A stretch of DNA of 64,000 bases from Halalkaliarchaeum desulfuricum (GTDB lineage: Archaea; Halobacteriota; Halobacteria; Halobacteriales; Haloferacaceae): assembly GCF_002952775.1 (NCBI RefSeq), contig NZ_CP025066.1, positions 1,302,001 to 1,366,000 on the forward strand, read 5' to 3'. This document shows, piece after piece, positions 42,155 to 50,611 of the stretch (position 1 is its first letter; every line of letters starts with the position of its first letter). The translations under genes and the position numbers were made by a program. The notes under the pieces are model-generated. The model was not told the origin of the DNA and searched no databases. It saw only the letters and a program-made list of their open reading frames with translations.

Positions 42155-42808
42155 TCACTCCGAATGCGCCCACGCGAACGGACCCGGCGGCAGTATCAGG
42201 TCGTCGAGTTCGGGGAGGTGTTTCACGTTGAAAACCACCTTCAACTCGTCGCTGGCGGGGTATCCGTTACACGAGAGCCGGAAGCCGGCGTCGGAAAGCT
42301 CTTCGGGCATGATGTGGTTGACGGGCTGGGAAAGTTCGCCCTCGACGAGATACACCGCGCAGTTCGCGCAGGCGCCGCCCCGACAGGAGAACGGCCAGAC
42401 GAACCCCCGGTTTTCGGCCGCCTCCAGCAGCGTCTCCTCGGGCTCGACGAGCAGTCGGCCGTACGCCTCCGGCGGAAGGTCCGCGATCGCCGCCTTCCCG
42501 AACAGGTCGTCGTCGTGCAGGTCCCAGCCGCGGTCGGCGACGACTTCGTAATCGAGATACTGGACGGTTGTGGGTCCGACCTCGACCGTCGCGTCGCCGA
42601 CGTCCGTGAGATCGACCTCCGCGTCGCCGTCGCCCCCGTTTTGCGCACGCTTTTTCAACAGCCGATAGGCGCGCCTGACGAGCTGGAACTCCTCCATGCT
42701 GCCGCCCTGGTCGGGATGGGCCTCCTTGATCCGCTCGCGGTAGGCACGCCGGATCTCGGCTTCGTCGGCGTCGTCGTCGACGTTCAACACCTCGGACGGG
42801 GTCACCAT
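42155..42808 (-). CDS. DnaJ-ferredoxin fusion
   Basis: Residues 1-55 are a J domain with HPD (KEAHPDQGGSMEEF). After an acidic linker, residues 125-215 form a plant-type 2Fe-2S ferredoxin: FSCRGGACANCAVYLVEG carries three cluster cysteines, and RLSCNGYP the fourth. Such fusions are typical for haloarchaea. The ferredoxin may shuttle electrons while the J domain recruits DnaK. It is divergent from the gene at 42948. Confidence 0.9.
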   Translation of the reverse strand: MVTPSEVLNVDDDADEAEIRRAYRERIKEAHPDQGGSMEEFQLVRRAYRLLKKRAQNGGDGDAEVDLTDVGDATVEVGPTTVQYLDYEVVADRGWDLHDDDLFGKAAIADLPPEAYGRLLVEPEETLLEAAENRGFVWPFSCRGGACANCAVYLVEGELSQPVNHIMPEELSDAGFRLSCNGYPASDELKVVFNVKHLPELDDLILPPGPFAWAHSE

Positions 42809-42947
42809 TCAGATGTCCCCCTGTAGTGGACTGAGACTGATAAGCTTCGCTCAATCGTCCCGGGAGATTTCGCTCGATCGGCGCGGAATCGGTGAGACTC
42901 TCGCTTCCAAAGGTAGTTTCTTACGCCAGCGCGTCGACCGGCGGAGT

Positions 42948-44138
42948 ATGGACGAGGCGACGGCATTCGATCGCGTCGTCACCGAGCTCCGGGACCGGGA
43001 GTACGAACCACTCGTCCACGTTCCGGACGCCCATGCCGACACCTACGCGGACGTGCTTGACCGGTGTCGCCGCCACGAGATTTCGATCCGCGGTCGGTAT
43101 CCGGACGTTCTCGGGTTCACGGACGCGAACCGAGTGTTCGCCGTCGAGGTGAAAGGCTCCAGCGGGATCCTCCGAGGGATCGGACAGGCGTTGACGTATC
43201 AGTACGGCGCTCACGTCTCGTATCTCGCGGGCGAAGAGTCGGCGGTCGCACCCCACGGCGACCTGCTGGGAGCGAAAGGCGTCGGTGCCATCGGCGTCGA
43301 CGACGACGGTGTCTCCCTCTGGCGTGCGCCGCCGGCCTCCGAATCCGCGCGACAGGTCGCCGACGTCGAGGGTCAGCTGTCGCTTCGGTTCCGGGGGGAC
43401 GAGTTCGGCGGGGACGTCACGACGCTGTCGCTCGCACAGCCGCTGAACTACCTCGCACCCGTTGTGGCCGTCGATCGACACGGACCGCTCGGGCGGGAAG
43501 CACTCCTCGAGAGGCTCGAAGACGAGTACAGTTTCGGTGCCGGAAGCGGGGCGCTGGCCGGCGCCGAGACGCTCGGACTCGTCGCGTCGTCCCGACCCCA
43601 CACACTCACCGACCAGGGGGATCTGGCCGCGACCGTGCTACGTGGCTACGGAATCGAAAACCTCGATGACCTCCGGCTCACGAAGGAAGAAACCCGGGGA
43701 AACACCGTCGTCGAGATCCACCGACCACTCGCAATACTGTTGCGCAACGCCTTCAGTCGCCACCCCGAGTTCGGACTCCTGCTGGAGGCGCTCCGGAAGG
43801 AGGGCGAGGTGGTGTACTTCCCGGAACTGCTCGAGCGGCTGGTCTGCGAGTATCCGAACGTCTTTTTGAGCGCGTTCTGTACCGCCCGCGGTCGCGAACG
43901 GGCCAGGGAACTGATCGAGCGCGGTCGGAGCGAACAGCTCTACGAGGATCGCGGTGTCTGGGCGGACGTCGTCCGCAACAACGTCCTGTTCAACTTCATC
44001 CAGCAGTTGAAACACCTCGGAGTGCTCGCCCCGGAAACCCGGAGCCACAGCGGGGCGATAGCCGAGTACGATCCCGACGAGAAGCCGTGGATCGTCTCCC
44101 GAACCACCGTTCGCGGCGTCACTCCCGACGGCACTTAA
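42948..44138 (+). CDS. PD-(D/E)xK-like protein of unknown role
   Basis: From ATG at 42948 the protein has 396 residues; the frame upstream is likely untranslated. Near residues 45-70, YPDVLGFTDANRVFAVEVKG has the spacing of an Asp and ExK nuclease core, followed by a helix GIGQALTYQYGAHVSYL. The middle shows a winged-helix-like region (GREALLERLEDEYSFGAGSG) and VASSRPHTLTDQGDLAATVL. It resembles restriction-like or repair nucleases of archaea. It ends directly before the duplicated regulatory region at 44133. Confidence 0.6.
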   Translation: MDEATAFDRVVTELRDREYEPLVHVPDAHADTYADVLDRCRRHEISIRGRYPDVLGFTDANRVFAVEVKGSSGILRGIGQALTYQYGAHVSYLAGEESAVAPHGDLLGAKGVGAIGVDDDGVSLWRAPPASESARQVADVEGQLSLRFRGDEFGGDVTTLSLAQPLNYLAPVVAVDRHGPLGREALLERLEDEYSFGAGSGALAGAETLGLVASSRPHTLTDQGDLAATVLRGYGIENLDDLRLTKEETRGNTVVEIHRPLAILLRNAFSRHPEFGLLLEALRKEGEVVYFPELLERLVCEYPNVFLSAFCTARGRERARELIERGRSEQLYEDRGVWADVVRNNVLFNFIQQLKHLGVLAPETRSHSGAIAEYDPDEKPWIVSRTTVRGVTPDGT

Positions 44139-44194
44139 ACCACCCCGGATATCGTGGATTCGGATACCTGCGGGAAGGGTTCGTGTGTAGAGAT
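44133..44194 (+). promoter_or_regulatory. Conserved upstream region A of an HTH gene
   Basis: The 62 bases before the ATG at 44195 match 46118-46179 at about three quarters of positions without gaps. The core is AACCACCCCGGATA then TGGAT and GATACCTGC. Both lie before paralogous HTH genes and overlap the end of the previous gene. Confidence 0.6.
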
Positions 44195-44602
44195 ATGAAC
44201 GCCTCCCTGACCCAGGCTCGACGCGACGTTCCGGATGGACATCCGAGCGTATCCGACGCCGAGCCCGAGGCGGATCCGACCGACGTCCTTTCGGCACTGG
44301 GCGACCCGGACTGCCGGCGGCTGCTGTCCGCCTGCGAGGAACGTCCCCGGACCGCACAGGAGTGTGCCGAGGCGTGTGACCTGCCGCTGTCGACGGTGTA
44401 CCGGAAACTCGAACAGCTCGGCGATGCCGGACTCCTCGAGGAAGGGCGGCGCATTCGCTCTCGAAACAACCACCCCTCCGAGTTCTCGACGACCTTCGAC
44501 ACCCTCGCCGTCTCGCTTCGGGCCGGCGACGAACTGTCGGTCGACTTCCGCCAGGTCGCCGCCGACGGCGACGGTCGGGAGTCCGATCCGGAACGACGAT
44601 GA
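44195..44602 (+). CDS. ArsR-like HTH regulator
   Basis: From ATG at 44195 the protein has 135 residues. The HTH core is DVLSALGDPDCRRLLSACEE, TAQECAEACDLPLSTVYRKL, EQLGDAGLLEEG. After this the sequence has a beta-rich wing end and acidic tail. It is a paralogue of the gene at 46180, with the same DLPLST-YRKLE motif. It may bind its own conserved upstream region. ATGA overlap links it to the next gene. Confidence 0.8.
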   Translation: MNASLTQARRDVPDGHPSVSDAEPEADPTDVLSALGDPDCRRLLSACEERPRTAQECAEACDLPLSTVYRKLEQLGDAGLLEEGRRIRSRNNHPSEFSTTFDTLAVSLRAGDELSVDFRQVAADGDGRESDPERR

Positions 44603-44784
44603 CGACGACCAGATCACCCACGATGAGCGAATCCCCAACCGACGACTACGCGTTCGAGTGTTCCGACTGCGGCGAGGAGTTCGAGGTCAACGCCGGGATG
44701 CGGAAGGCGCTTTTGACCCACGGCTGTCCGGTTTGCGGTGCGACAGTCGACGAGGAGGCGTTCACGTCGATCGCACAGTCGTGA
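44599..44784 (+). CDS. Small zinc-ribbon protein
   Basis: The 61-residue protein holds FECSDCGEEFEVNAGMRKAL and HGCPVCGATVDEEAF, with two CxxC pairs for one zinc. Such proteins are abundant in haloarchaea and may bind nucleic acid or protein. The start overlaps the stop of the HTH gene (ATGA); an alternative ATG lies at 44623. Confidence 0.8.
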   Translation: MTTTRSPTMSESPTDDYAFECSDCGEEFEVNAGMRKALLTHGCPVCGATVDEEAFTSIAQS

Positions 44785-44889
44785 CACTGGCTTGTCATTG
44801 GAACCGAACGCTGGATTCCCACAACAGGTAGGACAGCCGTACTTCACAACAGTGATTAGTCGGTGCGGCCCTACGTTACCTAACACACG

Positions 44890-45360
44890 ATGGCTTTGGA
44901 CCAGCAGACAGAGATGGCTCCCGAGGAGATCGAGGAGTTGCTCGGCCGCCACGAGACCGCCGTGTTGTCGCTGGCGAACGCGGACGAGCCGTACGCGATC
45001 CCGATCTCGTACGGGTACGACGCCGACTCGAACCGGTTTTACTTTCGTCTCGTCTCGACGCCCGAAAGCGAAAAGCGGGCGTTTCTCACCTCTTCGCCCC
45101 GCGCGAGAATCGTTATCTACGAGGAGGTCGACCCGATCTACCGGAGCGTCGTCGCCAAAGGCACCCTCGAACGGATAGATCCGGACGAAATGAGCGTCGA
45201 ACACGTCGTCCAGTACGGCGACACCAAGAAACCGCTGTTCGAGATCTGGGGGGAGTCGAAACGGGATCTGGACATCCAGCTGTACCAGCTCGACGTCGAA
45301 TCGGTCGGCGGTCGGCGGATCGATCTGGAGGAACACGGAGACGACTCGGTCGAGGAGTGA
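44890..45360 (+). CDS. Pyridoxamine 5'-phosphate oxidase-like flavoprotein
   Basis: The 156-residue protein has the split-barrel fold of FMN-binding proteins: LLGRHETAVLSLANADEPYA, IPISYGYDADSNRFYFRL, KRAFLTSSPRARIVIYEEVD and SVVAKGTLERID. It is probably a small oxidoreductase or a nitroimidazole-type protein. The substrate cannot be seen from sequence. Confidence 0.85.
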   Translation: MALDQQTEMAPEEIEELLGRHETAVLSLANADEPYAIPISYGYDADSNRFYFRLVSTPESEKRAFLTSSPRARIVIYEEVDPIYRSVVAKGTLERIDPDEMSVEHVVQYGDTKKPLFEIWGESKRDLDIQLYQLDVESVGGRRIDLEEHGDDSVEE

Positions 45361-45430
45361 TCGGGACAGCGAGAAACCGGCTCCCACCCGCAAACTCAAA
45401 TACGTCTGCATCCAAGTCAGTAGCGTTCTG

Positions 45431-46123
45431 ATGTCTTCCGGAATTCGCGCTACCGTCGTGTTCTCCTCGCCCGACGTCTGTCCGATCGTCCAGATTTCCG
45501 CCGCCACCGACTCCGTAATCGACAACGTCTCCACGAGCGTCGCCTCCTGTTCCAGTTTCGACTCAAACTCCCGGGACGCCGGCGGAGCGAGCCGCGTCAC
45601 CGGAAGCGTTACGGAGTTCGTCGTCGACGCGGACTCCCCCCCGGAGGACGTCCCCGCAGAGCTGGTGTTTTCCTACGGCGACAAACACCTCTACCGGCTC
45701 GCCCACGACGGAACCGTCGGCTGCCCCTGTGAGTGTCTCGGAGAGTTCGGCTGTCCCCCACACCGGTACGTGGCGCGTCACGGCACACTCGAACTCGTGT
45801 TTCACGCCGCCGACTACGACCAACTACAGACAGTTATCGGGGAACTCCGCGAGCGGTTCCCCGGGACGGACATCCGTCGTCTCGTCCGGTCACCCTCCGA
45901 AGACGCGGAAAGCGACACCGTCTTCGTCGACAGGGGCAGGCTCACCGACCGGCAGCTCGAGGTGCTCCGGACGGCCTACGAGAAGGGTTACTTCGATCGG
46001 CCCCGGAGGGCGAACGCGACCGAGATCGCCGCGGAGCTCGGCATAAACCAGTCGACGTTCTCGGAACACCTGGTGGCCGCACAGACGAAGCTTCTCGCGG
46101 ACGTCTTCGAGGACGGTACTTGA
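45431..46123 (+). CDS. HTH-10 (bacterio-opsin activator-type) regulator
   Basis: The 230-residue protein ends with the HTH-10 domain: LTDRQLEVLRTAYEKGYFDR, PRRANATEIAAELGINQSTF, SEHLVAAQTKLLADVF. The N-terminal 150 residues are a beta-rich sensor-like part with a cysteine-rich stretch VGCPCECLGEFGCPPHR that may bind a metal or a redox signal. Related Bat-type proteins control archaeal genes. It ends in the conserved region upstream of the next HTH gene. Confidence 0.85.
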   Translation: MSSGIRATVVFSSPDVCPIVQISAATDSVIDNVSTSVASCSSFDSNSRDAGGASRVTGSVTEFVVDADSPPEDVPAELVFSYGDKHLYRLAHDGTVGCPCECLGEFGCPPHRYVARHGTLELVFHAADYDQLQTVIGELRERFPGTDIRRLVRSPSEDAESDTVFVDRGRLTDRQLEVLRTAYEKGYFDRPRRANATEIAAELGINQSTFSEHLVAAQTKLLADVFEDGT

Positions 46124-46179
46124 ACCACCCCGGATAGCGTGGATGGAGATACCTGCAGGTTCAGGTAGTACAATAGAGT
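46118..46179 (+). promoter_or_regulatory. Conserved upstream region B of an HTH gene
   Basis: See copy A at 44133: same length to the ATG and the same blocks AACCACCCCGGATA and GATACCTGC. The first bases are the last codons of the HTH-10 gene. Confidence 0.6.
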
Positions 46180-46557
46180 ATGGATCCGACGTCCTCGCAA
46201 CGCTACCGACGACATTCCCGGGAGGATCCTCGCCACGAGACGTTCCAGGACGATGACGTCATCCAGCGCGTGCTGGAGCCACTCGACGATCCCGACTGTC
46301 TCGAGATCCTCGATGCGATCGACGAGGAGCCGCTTTCGGCCCGCGAGATCGCCGAGACGTGTGACCTCCCGCTGTCGACGAGCTACCGGAAGCTCGAACT
46401 GCTCGTCGACGCGGGTATCGTGGCGCAAGGTGTTCGGCTCTCTTCGTCGGGGAGCCACACGTCCGAGTACGAGCGTCTCGTCGACGACGTGAAACTCTCG
46501 GTCACCCCGGACGGGTTCACCCTCCGAATCTCCCGGCGGGACGTCGACCGTCGGTGA
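46180..46557 (+). CDS. ArsR-like HTH regulator (paralogue)
   Basis: The 125-residue protein has the core VIQRVLEPLDDPDCLEILDA, LSAREIAETCDLPLSTSYRK, LELLVDAGIVAQGVRL and a wing, as in the protein at 44195. It likely represses or activates by a winged helix with dimers. The gene and its upstream region form a duplicated unit. Confidence 0.8.
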   Translation: MDPTSSQRYRRHSREDPRHETFQDDDVIQRVLEPLDDPDCLEILDAIDEEPLSAREIAETCDLPLSTSYRKLELLVDAGIVAQGVRLSSSGSHTSEYERLVDDVKLSVTPDGFTLRISRRDVDRR

Positions 46558-46567
46558 GGATACAGTC

Positions 46568-46613
46568 TTCCGGATTCCGAACCAATCCCCTTCCGGATTC
46601 CGAACCAATCCCC
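46568..46613. repeat. 23-bp tandem repeat between convergent genes
   Basis: Two copies of TTCCGGATTCCGAACCAATC plus CCC lie at 46568-46590 and 46591-46613, followed by a partial third copy TTCCTGATTCCGGATCA. They lie between the HTH stop at 46557 and the UspA stop at 46628. The unit is palindromic in part (TTCCGGA/TCCGGAA-like). Confidence 0.75.
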
Positions 46614-46627
46614 TTCCTGATTCCGGA

Positions 46628-47479
46628 TCAGTCCTTCTCTTCGGGCCCTCCACGAACCATAATCACCGAGTTTTCGGCGGCCCGTCCGACGCCTTCTGCG
46701 ACCGATCCGACCAGTTTGCGCTTGAGGAATGGCTCCTGGCTCGCGCCGAGAACCGTGAGCTCGTGGTGTTGTGTCTCGTCGGTGATCGCGCCCGCGACGT
46801 GATCGTGTTCGACGGTTTGAGTCGTCACCTCGACGCCGAACGGCTCGAGCAACGATTCGTATTCGGAAAACAGCGCCTCCGTCCCCTCCCGGTCGGGCTC
46901 GGAAGAGTCTGGGGAGCGGACGTGCAGCAGGTGGACTGTCGCACCGTGTTGTGCCGCGATCGCCCCGGCCAGTTCGACCGCCAGGTCGCCGTGTGGGCCG
47001 CCGGCTGCCGGGACCAGGATCGATTCGATCTCCGCCGACGGAGCGCGGATCCGCTTGACGAACAGGTCACAGGGCGCCTCCGCGAGGAGTCGATCCAGGA
47101 AGCTCCCGAGCACGATGTCCCGTCGCCGGGGGCGTCCGTGCCAGCCGGCGAGCAATCCGTCGGCATCGTACTCCTCGACTGCCCCGACGATGCCGGTCGC
47201 GACGTCCCGCGCGTAACGGAGCCTGGTATCGACTTCGACGCCTGCATCTCTCGCCTGTTCGGTAGCGGATGATAGCAACTGCCGTTCCGCGTCGTCCTCG
47301 GAGAGTACCGCACTTCCCTGAGACAACGGGATCTGTGGCGGCACGTCGACGACGTGAAGCACCACGATCCGCATCGAGCGCTCCCGGGCGATATCGATCG
47401 CAGTGTCCATGAGTCGGTCCCGCGTGTCGGGGTTGGATATCGGAACCAGAAGGGTCCCGCCCTCCGAAAGTCTGCCCAT
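46628..47479 (-). CDS. Universal stress protein with two UspA domains
   Basis: From ATG at 47479 the protein has 283 residues. Domain 1 begins GTLLVPISNPDTRDRLMDTA and includes DGLLAGWHGRPRRRDIVLGS. Domain 2 begins ESILVPAAGGPHGDLAVELA and ends TVLGASQEPFLKRKLVGSVA. The second has the G-2x-G-9x-G(S) nucleotide-type loop. Upstream frame codons are a shadow. Such proteins respond to stress. Confidence 0.85.
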   Translation of the reverse strand: MGRLSEGGTLLVPISNPDTRDRLMDTAIDIARERSMRIVVLHVVDVPPQIPLSQGSAVLSEDDAERQLLSSATEQARDAGVEVDTRLRYARDVATGIVGAVEEYDADGLLAGWHGRPRRRDIVLGSFLDRLLAEAPCDLFVKRIRAPSAEIESILVPAAGGPHGDLAVELAGAIAAQHGATVHLLHVRSPDSSEPDREGTEALFSEYESLLEPFGVEVTTQTVEHDHVAGAITDETQHHELTVLGASQEPFLKRKLVGSVAEGVGRAAENSVIMVRGGPEEKD

Positions 47480-47666
47480 GGTTGATCGTTGGACGGGGAG
47501 AACCATCAAGGTACGTTCGAACCGTCGAGAGCTCGGCGTCCAGTCGGTCGTCGGAGCGGCGAGCGATTCGAGCGACCGGCGCGTCACTGCCTCACACGGC
47601 CGTTCGTCGGGAGTGCCCCGTTTCCGTCTCGTAACCCTTAAACAGCGTCCGGCAGAACGGATTCCC

Positions 47667-48122
47667 ATGGTAACTCTCTACGACGTCCCGGCGGAGGACC
47701 TCATCGAGGAGGTCGCCGACCGGCTCGCGGATCGAATCGAGGAGCCGGCGTGGGCCGGCCTCGTCAAGGGCGGTGCACACAACGAACTTCCCCCCCAACA
47801 GGACGACTTCTGGTACGTCCGGACTGCGAGCCTGCTCCGGAAGGTCGCGATGAACGGCCCGATCGGCGTCGAACGGCTCGCCACCGAGTACGGCGGCAAG
47901 AAACGCGGATCGAACCGATACCGGGTCGCGCCCGGCAGCCACGCCGGCGGCTCCCGGAAGCTCATCCGGGCGGCGCTCCAGAGCCTCGAGGAGGAGGACC
48001 TCGTCGAGACCGCACAGGGCGAGGGACGCCGCATCACGGACGAAGGGCGGGCGTTCCTCGACGACGCCGCCGCGGACGTCTTCGAATCGCTCGACCGGCC
48101 GGACCTCGAGCGCTACGCCTGA
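47667..48122 (+). CDS. rps19e: 30S ribosomal protein S19e
   Basis: From ATG at 47667 the protein has 151 residues, with the family sequence LYDVPAEDLIEEVADRLADR, EPAWAGLVKGGAHNELPPQQ, DDFWYVRTASLLRKVAMNGP and GGKKRGSNRYRVAPGSHAGG. It is part of the small ribosomal subunit. PDCD5 and PP-loop genes follow, a known archaeal neighbourhood. Confidence 0.96.
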   Translation: MVTLYDVPAEDLIEEVADRLADRIEEPAWAGLVKGGAHNELPPQQDDFWYVRTASLLRKVAMNGPIGVERLATEYGGKKRGSNRYRVAPGSHAGGSRKLIRAALQSLEEEDLVETAQGEGRRITDEGRAFLDDAAADVFESLDRPDLERYA

Positions 48123-48206
48123 ACGGGCAGCGGTCCTGCCCGCGCGGACGGTTCCGCCGAATCCGGCTCCGAAATCGTTTTCCTGCCGGCAACGGAACGA
48201 ATAGCT

Positions 48207-48557
48207 ATGAGTGGCAACCCCGACGACGAACGGCTCGAAGAGCTTCGAGAACAGAAGCTCCAGGAGCTCCAGGATCGCGCCCAGGAGGGCGACACAGCAG
48301 AAGCCCAGGAGGCCGCCCAGGAGCGTGCAGACGCCCAGCAGGAGGCGATCCTCCGGCAGTACCTCACCGACGGGGCCCGCCAGCGGCTCAACGCCGTGGA
48401 GATGTCGAAGCCGCAGTTCGCGAAACAGGTGAAACAGCAGGTCGTCGCGCTGGCCCAGAGCGGTCGGCTCCAGGACCGCATCGACGAAGACCAGATGCGG
48501 GATCTGCTGAAGGAACTGCAGCCCGACTCGAAGAGCTTCGACATCCGACGCCGGTAG
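48207..48557 (+). CDS. PDCD5-family DNA-binding protein
   Basis: The 116-residue protein is helical and charged, with [20 protein letters not shown] and the conserved [20 protein letters not shown], then [20 protein letters not shown] and a short basic end DIRRR. The family binds DNA and is conserved in archaea and eukaryotes. The next gene follows after 4 bases. Confidence 0.93.
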   Translation: MSGNPDDERLEELREQKLQELQDRAQEGDTAEAQEAAQERADAQQEAILRQYLTDGARQRLNAVEMSKPQFAKQVKQQVVALAQSGRLQDRIDEDQMRDLLKELQPDSKSFDIRRR

Positions 48558-48561
48558 GTCG

Positions 48562-49155
48562 ATGGATCTCGCACTCCTGTACAGCGGCGGGAAGGACTCC
48601 TCGCTGGCCGCGCTCCTCGTGGACTCGTTTTACGACGTGCGGCTGGTGACGGCCCACTTCGACGCCACCGACGACTGGCAGCACGCCGAAACCGCCGCCG
48701 AGGCGATCGGCTTCCCGTTCGAGACGATCGTCCTCGAGGCGGAAGTGGCCGAGGAAGCCATCGCACGGATGCGAGAGGACGGCTATCCCCGCCGTGGGAT
48801 CCAGTACGTCCACGAACGGGCGCTGGAGGCGGTCGCCGAGCGCGACGTCGACGCCGTCGCCGACGGTACCCGCCGGGACGACCGGGTGCCGACGGTGTCG
48901 CGGGCACAGGCCCAGTCGCTGGAGGATCGCCACGACGTCGACTACATCGCACCCCTCTCCGGGTTCGGCCGGCACGCGGTCGACCGGCTGGTCGAGGCGA
49001 CGTTCGACGTCCAGACCGGTCCCAGCGAGGAGGTCCCGAAAGCCGACTACGAGGGCGAACTCCGGCGGTTGCTTACCGAGAAATACGGCGATGACGCCGT
49101 CGCCGAAGTGTTCCCGGATCACGACCAGACGTACGTGCACGGCTTCCGGGAGTGA
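48562..49155 (+). CDS. PP-loop ATP pyrophosphatase family protein
   Basis: The 197-residue protein begins with the PP-loop LALLYSGGKDSSLAALLVDS. Further family blocks are YPRRGIQYVHERALEAVAER and DGTRRDDRVPTVSRAQAQSL. Such enzymes adenylate a substrate, often in tRNA or amide metabolism. The substrate is unknown. It is co-transcribed with the PDCD5 gene. Confidence 0.85.
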   Translation: MDLALLYSGGKDSSLAALLVDSFYDVRLVTAHFDATDDWQHAETAAEAIGFPFETIVLEAEVAEEAIARMREDGYPRRGIQYVHERALEAVAERDVDAVADGTRRDDRVPTVSRAQAQSLEDRHDVDYIAPLSGFGRHAVDRLVEATFDVQTGPSEEVPKADYEGELRRLLTEKYGDDAVAEVFPDHDQTYVHGFRE

Positions 49156-49204
49156 ACGCGCGCCGGGGAGGAACGCGCGCCGGGGAGGAACGCGCGCCGG
49201 GGAG
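49154..49204. repeat. 17-bp tandem repeat, three copies
   Basis: GAACGCGCGCCGGGGAG is repeated exactly at 49154, 49171 and 49188; a partial GAACGCAG follows. It lies in the gap before hisS and starts in the stop codon of the PP-loop gene. Confidence 0.85.
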
Positions 49205-49276
49205 GAACGCAGCCGGGCCCGGAGCAGTCGACCGAGGAAAGCAGGTTTCAAGCCGCCGAACCACGAACCCCGGTGC

Positions 49277-50581
49277 ATGTACGACCGCCTGAAAGGCTTT
49301 CGCGACTTCTATCCCGACGAGATGGGCGCTCGGCGGGAGGTGTTCGACACGCTCGAGGCCGTGGCAAGGCAGTACGGCTTCCGCGAGGTGGGGACGCCCG
49401 CACTCGAGCGCACCCAGATGTACGTCGACAAGTCCGGCGAGGAGATCGTCGATGAACTGTACGCGTTCGAGGACAAGGGCGGCCGAGCGGTATCGCTCAC
49501 GCCCGAACTGACGCCGACGGTCGCCCGCATGGTCGTCGCGAAGGGTCAGGAGCTGTCCAAGCCGATCAAGTGGTTCTCCACGCGACCGTTCTGGCGGTAC
49601 GAACAGGTCCAGCAGGGCCGGTTCAGGGAGTTCTACCAGACCAACGTCGACATCTTCGGCTCCTCGGACCCCCGGGCGGACGCGGAGATCCTCGCGTACG
49701 CAGCCGACGCGCTGACCGCGCTCGGTTTGACCGGCGACGACTTCGAGTTCCGCGTCTCTCACCGGGACATCCTCGGGGGACTCGTTCGCGAACTGGCCGA
49801 CGATCCGGCAGCAGTCGACACCCGGGCGGCGATCCGCGCGGTCGACAAGCGCGCGAAAGTCGAGCGGGCGGAGTATCTCGGCCTGCTCGTCGACGCCGGA
49901 CTGGACGAGTCCATCGCTCGCGAGTTCGACGACCTAATCGCCGACGGCAACCTCGATGCGATCGCCGCGGTCGGCGACGAGGAGGTTGCGGCCGCCGTCG
50001 AGAACCTGCAGGACGTCCTCGCGGCGGTCGAGGATTTCGGCGCCCGGGAGTACTGCGAGCTCTCGCTTACGACCGCCCGCGGGCTCGACTACTACACCGG
50101 CGTCGTCTTCGAGTGTTTCGACTCGACGGGCGACGTCTCCCGGGCGGTGTTCGGCGGCGGCCGGTACGACGACCTGATCGAGTCGTTCGGCGGCCAGCCC
50201 ACCCCGGCGGTCGGCGTGGCGCCGGGGCACGCCCCCCTCCAGCTGCTGTGTGAGCGGGCGGGCGTCTGGCCCGAGGAAGCGCCCTCGACGGACTACTACG
50301 TCCTCCAGGTCGGCGACACCGAAACCGAGGCGGCGCAGATCACCCGCGAACTCCGGGTATTGGGTCACGTGGTCGAAACCGACGTCGCCGGGCGGAGCTT
50401 CGGCGCGCAACTGGAGTACGCCGACGGCATCAACGCCGAGACGGTCGTCATCGTCGGCGAGCAGGACCTCGCGGACGACGCCGTGACGATCAAGGACATG
50501 AAATCGGGCGACCAGACGCAGGTTTCCCTCGACGATTTCCCGCCCGAATCCGGGCGACCGACCTACGAGGACTACGAGTAG
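49277..50581 (+). CDS. hisS: Histidyl-tRNA synthetase
   Basis: From ATG at 49277 the enzyme has 434 residues. Class II motif 1 region begins LKGFRDFYPDEMGARREVFD, motif 2 is FSTRPFWRYEQVQQGRFREF with YQTNVDIFG, and the histidine-specific block LTTARGLDYYTGVVFECFD plus FGGGRYDDLI with motif 3-type GVAPGHAPL. The C-terminal anticodon domain ends with QVSLDDFPPESGRPTYEDYE. It charges tRNA-His. Confidence 0.96.
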   Translation: MYDRLKGFRDFYPDEMGARREVFDTLEAVARQYGFREVGTPALERTQMYVDKSGEEIVDELYAFEDKGGRAVSLTPELTPTVARMVVAKGQELSKPIKWFSTRPFWRYEQVQQGRFREFYQTNVDIFGSSDPRADAEILAYAADALTALGLTGDDFEFRVSHRDILGGLVRELADDPAAVDTRAAIRAVDKRAKVERAEYLGLLVDAGLDESIAREFDDLIADGNLDAIAAVGDEEVAAAVENLQDVLAAVEDFGAREYCELSLTTARGLDYYTGVVFECFDSTGDVSRAVFGGGRYDDLIESFGGQPTPAVGVAPGHAPLQLLCERAGVWPEEAPSTDYYVLQVGDTETEAAQITRELRVLGHVVETDVAGRSFGAQLEYADGINAETVVIVGEQDLADDAVTIKDMKSGDQTQVSLDDFPPESGRPTYEDYE

Positions 50582-50611
50582 GCGGCGGCCCTCGACGGCT
50601 TCCAAACACTA

